A stretch of DNA of 22,505 bases from a virus. The number at the start of each line of letters is the position of its first letter. Within the stretch, counting starts at the first letter, position 1. Below the pieces are notes generated by a model. The model made no database searches, was not told the origin of the DNA, and saw nothing but the letters and a program-made list of their open reading frames with translations. Made by a program: the position numbers and the translations under genes. Positions 21,446 through 22,505 of the stretch are shown here, piece after piece. The DNA lies in the IMG/VR virus record IMGVR_UViG_3300027973_000233, positions 1-22,505 of that record; one strand, given 5' to 3'.

Positions 21446-21987
21446 TTTTTTGAGAATAGATTCAGAATAAAGACATAGACCTTCAGCATGAGCGACTGCC
21501 AGAAAAGAATCTTCACGTCGCCGCCGATCACCACTGGCCGATCAGCCCAGCCCACGCGCACCCGAATTGGTTTACCATCGCTGCGCCGGCAGTTCACAAT
21601 GCGCACGTCGGTCGTCTTGCCCTTCGCGTTGTCCGAGTAGTTTCCGATATCAATATCAACCTTTTCCCAGCCGCCGCCGCCGCGGGTGATCGTCACGTTG
21701 GAAAGATCGATCTGGCTGCTTCCACCTTTGATTGTGAATGCGTACTTGGCGCCGGCACCCACCTGGCATTTGCCAATGTAGATCGAGCGGCAGAATCGCA
21801 TGATGTCGATGCCGTCCTCACGGTTGCCACCGGACGGATTAATGATGCAGTTGTTAATGTTGGCGCCCTCGACGTGCGACAACTTTAGGATGTCGTCGTA
21901 CTGCTCAGGGTTTGGCGCATCGATGGTATCATTCTGGATCACGACGTTTTGTTCGTCGGCGTAGCTTTTGTAGTTTTTATCGCTCAT
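21442..21987 (-). CDS. Right-handed beta-helix (pectate lyase-like) protein with hydrophobic C-terminus, 181 aa
   Basis: The start overlaps the HTH gene stop (ATGA). From about 10 to 140 the sequence shows short repeated strands with stacked Asn/Ile/Val: VVIQNDTIDAPNPEQYDDIL, ANINNCIINPSGGNREDGID, IYIGKCQVGAGAKYAFTIKGG and IDLSNVTI. The NN(C)-I-I / I-G-K-C / L-S-N-V-T spacing fits a right-handed parallel beta-helix (four or five coils). After RVRVGWADRPVVIGGDVKI (139-157) comes a hydrophobic helix (LFWQSLMLKVYVFILNLF) and a KK end. No catalytic Asp/His set typical of polysaccharide lyases is clear. It lies in the replication operon rather than with tail genes, so it is probably not a tailspike. 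A membrane-tethered or cell-surface role is possible. Confidence 0.6.
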   Translation of the reverse strand: MSDKNYKSYADEQNVVIQNDTIDAPNPEQYDDILKLSHVEGANINNCIINPSGGNREDGIDIMRFCRSIYIGKCQVGAGAKYAFTIKGGSSQIDLSNVTITRGGGGWEKVDIDIGNYSDNAKGKTTDVRIVNCRRSDGKPIRVRVGWADRPVVIGGDVKILFWQSLMLKVYVFILNLFSKK

Positions 21988-22268
21988 GGTTTTTTGGAAA
22001 AAGTAATGTGCTTACCGTTTAGGACTCGAGACACGCAGGCCGGCGAACGCGACATGCGCTCGCAGATCAGACTGGCCTTCATGCCTGAGTGATGCAGCTC
22101 AAGGATCTTGTCATGTTCTTCTTGGGTGAGAAAGTCACGGCGCGTGATAATTTGGTCGCGCTCAACTCGAGGTTTCATGCCAGAGATGTTTGGGCCGTGG
22201 TTAAATTTATCGGCGTGCTTGCGCAAAATAAATTCAATGTTCCGCAAGGTTTCACTTGGGCTGTTCAT
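21984..22268 (-). CDS. Small HTH DNA-binding protein, 94 aa
   Basis: ATG at 22268 overlaps the stop of the zinc-ribbon-like gene (ATGA); a longer in-frame start (TTG at 22388) would mostly overlap that gene and is not used here. The N-terminus (SPSETLRNIEFILRKHADKFNHGP) is helical. Residues about 43-90 (TRRDFLTQEEHDKILELHHSGMKASLICERMSRSPACVSRVLNGKH) form a clear helix-turn-helix: 'EEHDKILELHHSGMKASLICERMSRSPACVSRVL' has the turn at S-G-M and the recognition helix at SPACVSRVL. It is probably a transcription regulator. It ends in an ATGA overlap with the beta-helix gene. Confidence 0.75.
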   Translation of the reverse strand: MNSPSETLRNIEFILRKHADKFNHGPNISGMKPRVERDQIITRRDFLTQEEHDKILELHHSGMKASLICERMSRSPACVSRVLNGKHITFSKKP

Positions 22269-22393
22269 TTTTTCTTTTTTGGACGGCCACCCTTTTTGCC
22301 GTTGATGCGTGCGCTCTGCGCCTTGCGTGGAGTTTTGATTGATCCCAAGAGCGCCGCAGCGTTGATGGGTTTGTGACAGTGGGGGCAATTCAT
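22265..22393 (-). CDS. Zinc-ribbon-like small basic protein, 42 aa
   Basis: A short ORF read directly: ATG at 22393, TGA at 22265-22267. The protein begins MNCPHCHKPINAAALLGSIK and ends in NGKKGGRPKKKK. The C-x-x-C pair at residues 3-6 resembles half a zinc ribbon; no second CxxC follows, so metal binding would need a dimer or other ligands. The very basic tail suggests nucleic acid binding. Both ends overlap the neighbouring genes (ATGA). Proteins of this form, with a CPxC start and a GKKGGRPKK tail, recur in phage early operons. Function is unknown. Confidence 0.75.
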   Translation of the reverse strand: MNCPHCHKPINAAALLGSIKTPRKAQSARINGKKGGRPKKKK

Positions 22394-22505
22394 AGTGGTC
22401 GTGAAATTTTGTATCCTAGCTTGTGATAGGTTCTGACTCGGGCGAGAAATTGAGCGTGAGCCAGCGCGGCGCCGGCATCAACAAAGTCGTGAACGATTCC
22501 AAATT
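22390..22505 (-). CDS. Partial gene, C-terminal 37 residues (cut by window edge)
   Basis: The minus strand is open from the right edge to a TGA at 22390-22392 that overlaps the ATG of the 42-aa gene. The last 37 residues read FGIVHDFVDAGAALAHAQ, then FLARVRTYHKLGYKISRPL. This looks like a helical end with HDFVDA and a basic tail. The frame, the ATGA coupling and the natural residue mix support a real gene. The start lies outside the window, and the family cannot be named from this piece. Confidence 0.65.
   Translation of the reverse strand, partial: FGIVHDFVDAGAALAHAQFLARVRTYHKLGYKISRPL

Noticed and set aside
22269-22388. N-terminal extension of the HTH gene to a TTG at 22388
   Set aside because: The added 40 residues overlap the 42-aa zinc-ribbon-like gene in another frame and look like its shadow; ATG at 22268 has an ATGA overlap.
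1-22505. CRISPR arrays, integrase or insertion sequence ends
   Set aside because: No regularly spaced repeat array, tyrosine or serine recombinase motifs, or transposase gene with terminal inverted repeats was seen.

Overview
The window looks like part of the genome of a double-stranded DNA tailed phage of short-tailed (podovirus) type, probably uncultured or environmental. This rests on gene content: large terminase with Walker and nuclease motifs, portal, coiled-coil scaffold, a DUF5309/SU10-type HK97-fold major capsid protein, an adaptor, low-complexity tail fibres, a nozzle-like beta-rich protein, and a Gln/Ala-rich ejection protein. No tape measure, sheath or major tail tube gene is seen. 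The host cannot be fixed from the sequence. It uses Shine-Dalgarno sites in places (GGAGG before two of the small plus-strand genes) and otherwise relies on ATGA/TAATG stop-start overlaps.

Layout, left to right. 1-10491 (minus strand): virion genes, read from right to left as scaffold, capsid, two head-completion genes, a 101-aa protein, a 38-aa protein, two tail fibre-like proteins, a 47-aa protein, nozzle, a gp13-like protein and an ejection protein cut by the left edge. 10492-10635: a hairpin-rich leader before scaffold and capsid. 10636-17066 (minus): packaging module, read as small terminase candidate, a 315-nt structured gap (G-tract, palindromes, possible cos/pac and a candidate 49-aa gene), three uncharacterised genes, large terminase, a small helix-turn-helix gene, portal and a 77-aa gene. 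17067-18429 (plus): an oppositely oriented cassette of five small genes with a plausible internal promoter/operator and a clear intrinsic terminator. 18454-18933 (minus): a frameshifted remnant of a P63C-type protein and a GC-rich structured spacer. 18934-22505 (minus): a tightly coupled replication/early operon with a partial gene, a zinc-ribbon-like 42-aa protein, an HTH protein, a beta-helix protein with a hydrophobic C-terminus, two small genes, an AEP-primase/RecA-type helicase fusion and a winged-helix/coiled-coil protein.

How it fits together: the right-hand operon starts replication through the primase-helicase, the left-hand genes package and build the virion, and the small plus-strand cassette lies between them, divergent from the small terminase and convergent with the replication operon. 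No DNA polymerase, integrase, lysis enzyme, tRNA or CRISPR was found here; these could lie outside the window. Gene calls not visible as simple ATG-to-stop ORFs of 60 codons or more (the left partial gene, the 47-, 42- and two 38-aa genes, the right partial gene, and the frameshift in the P63C remnant) were read directly from the sequence.
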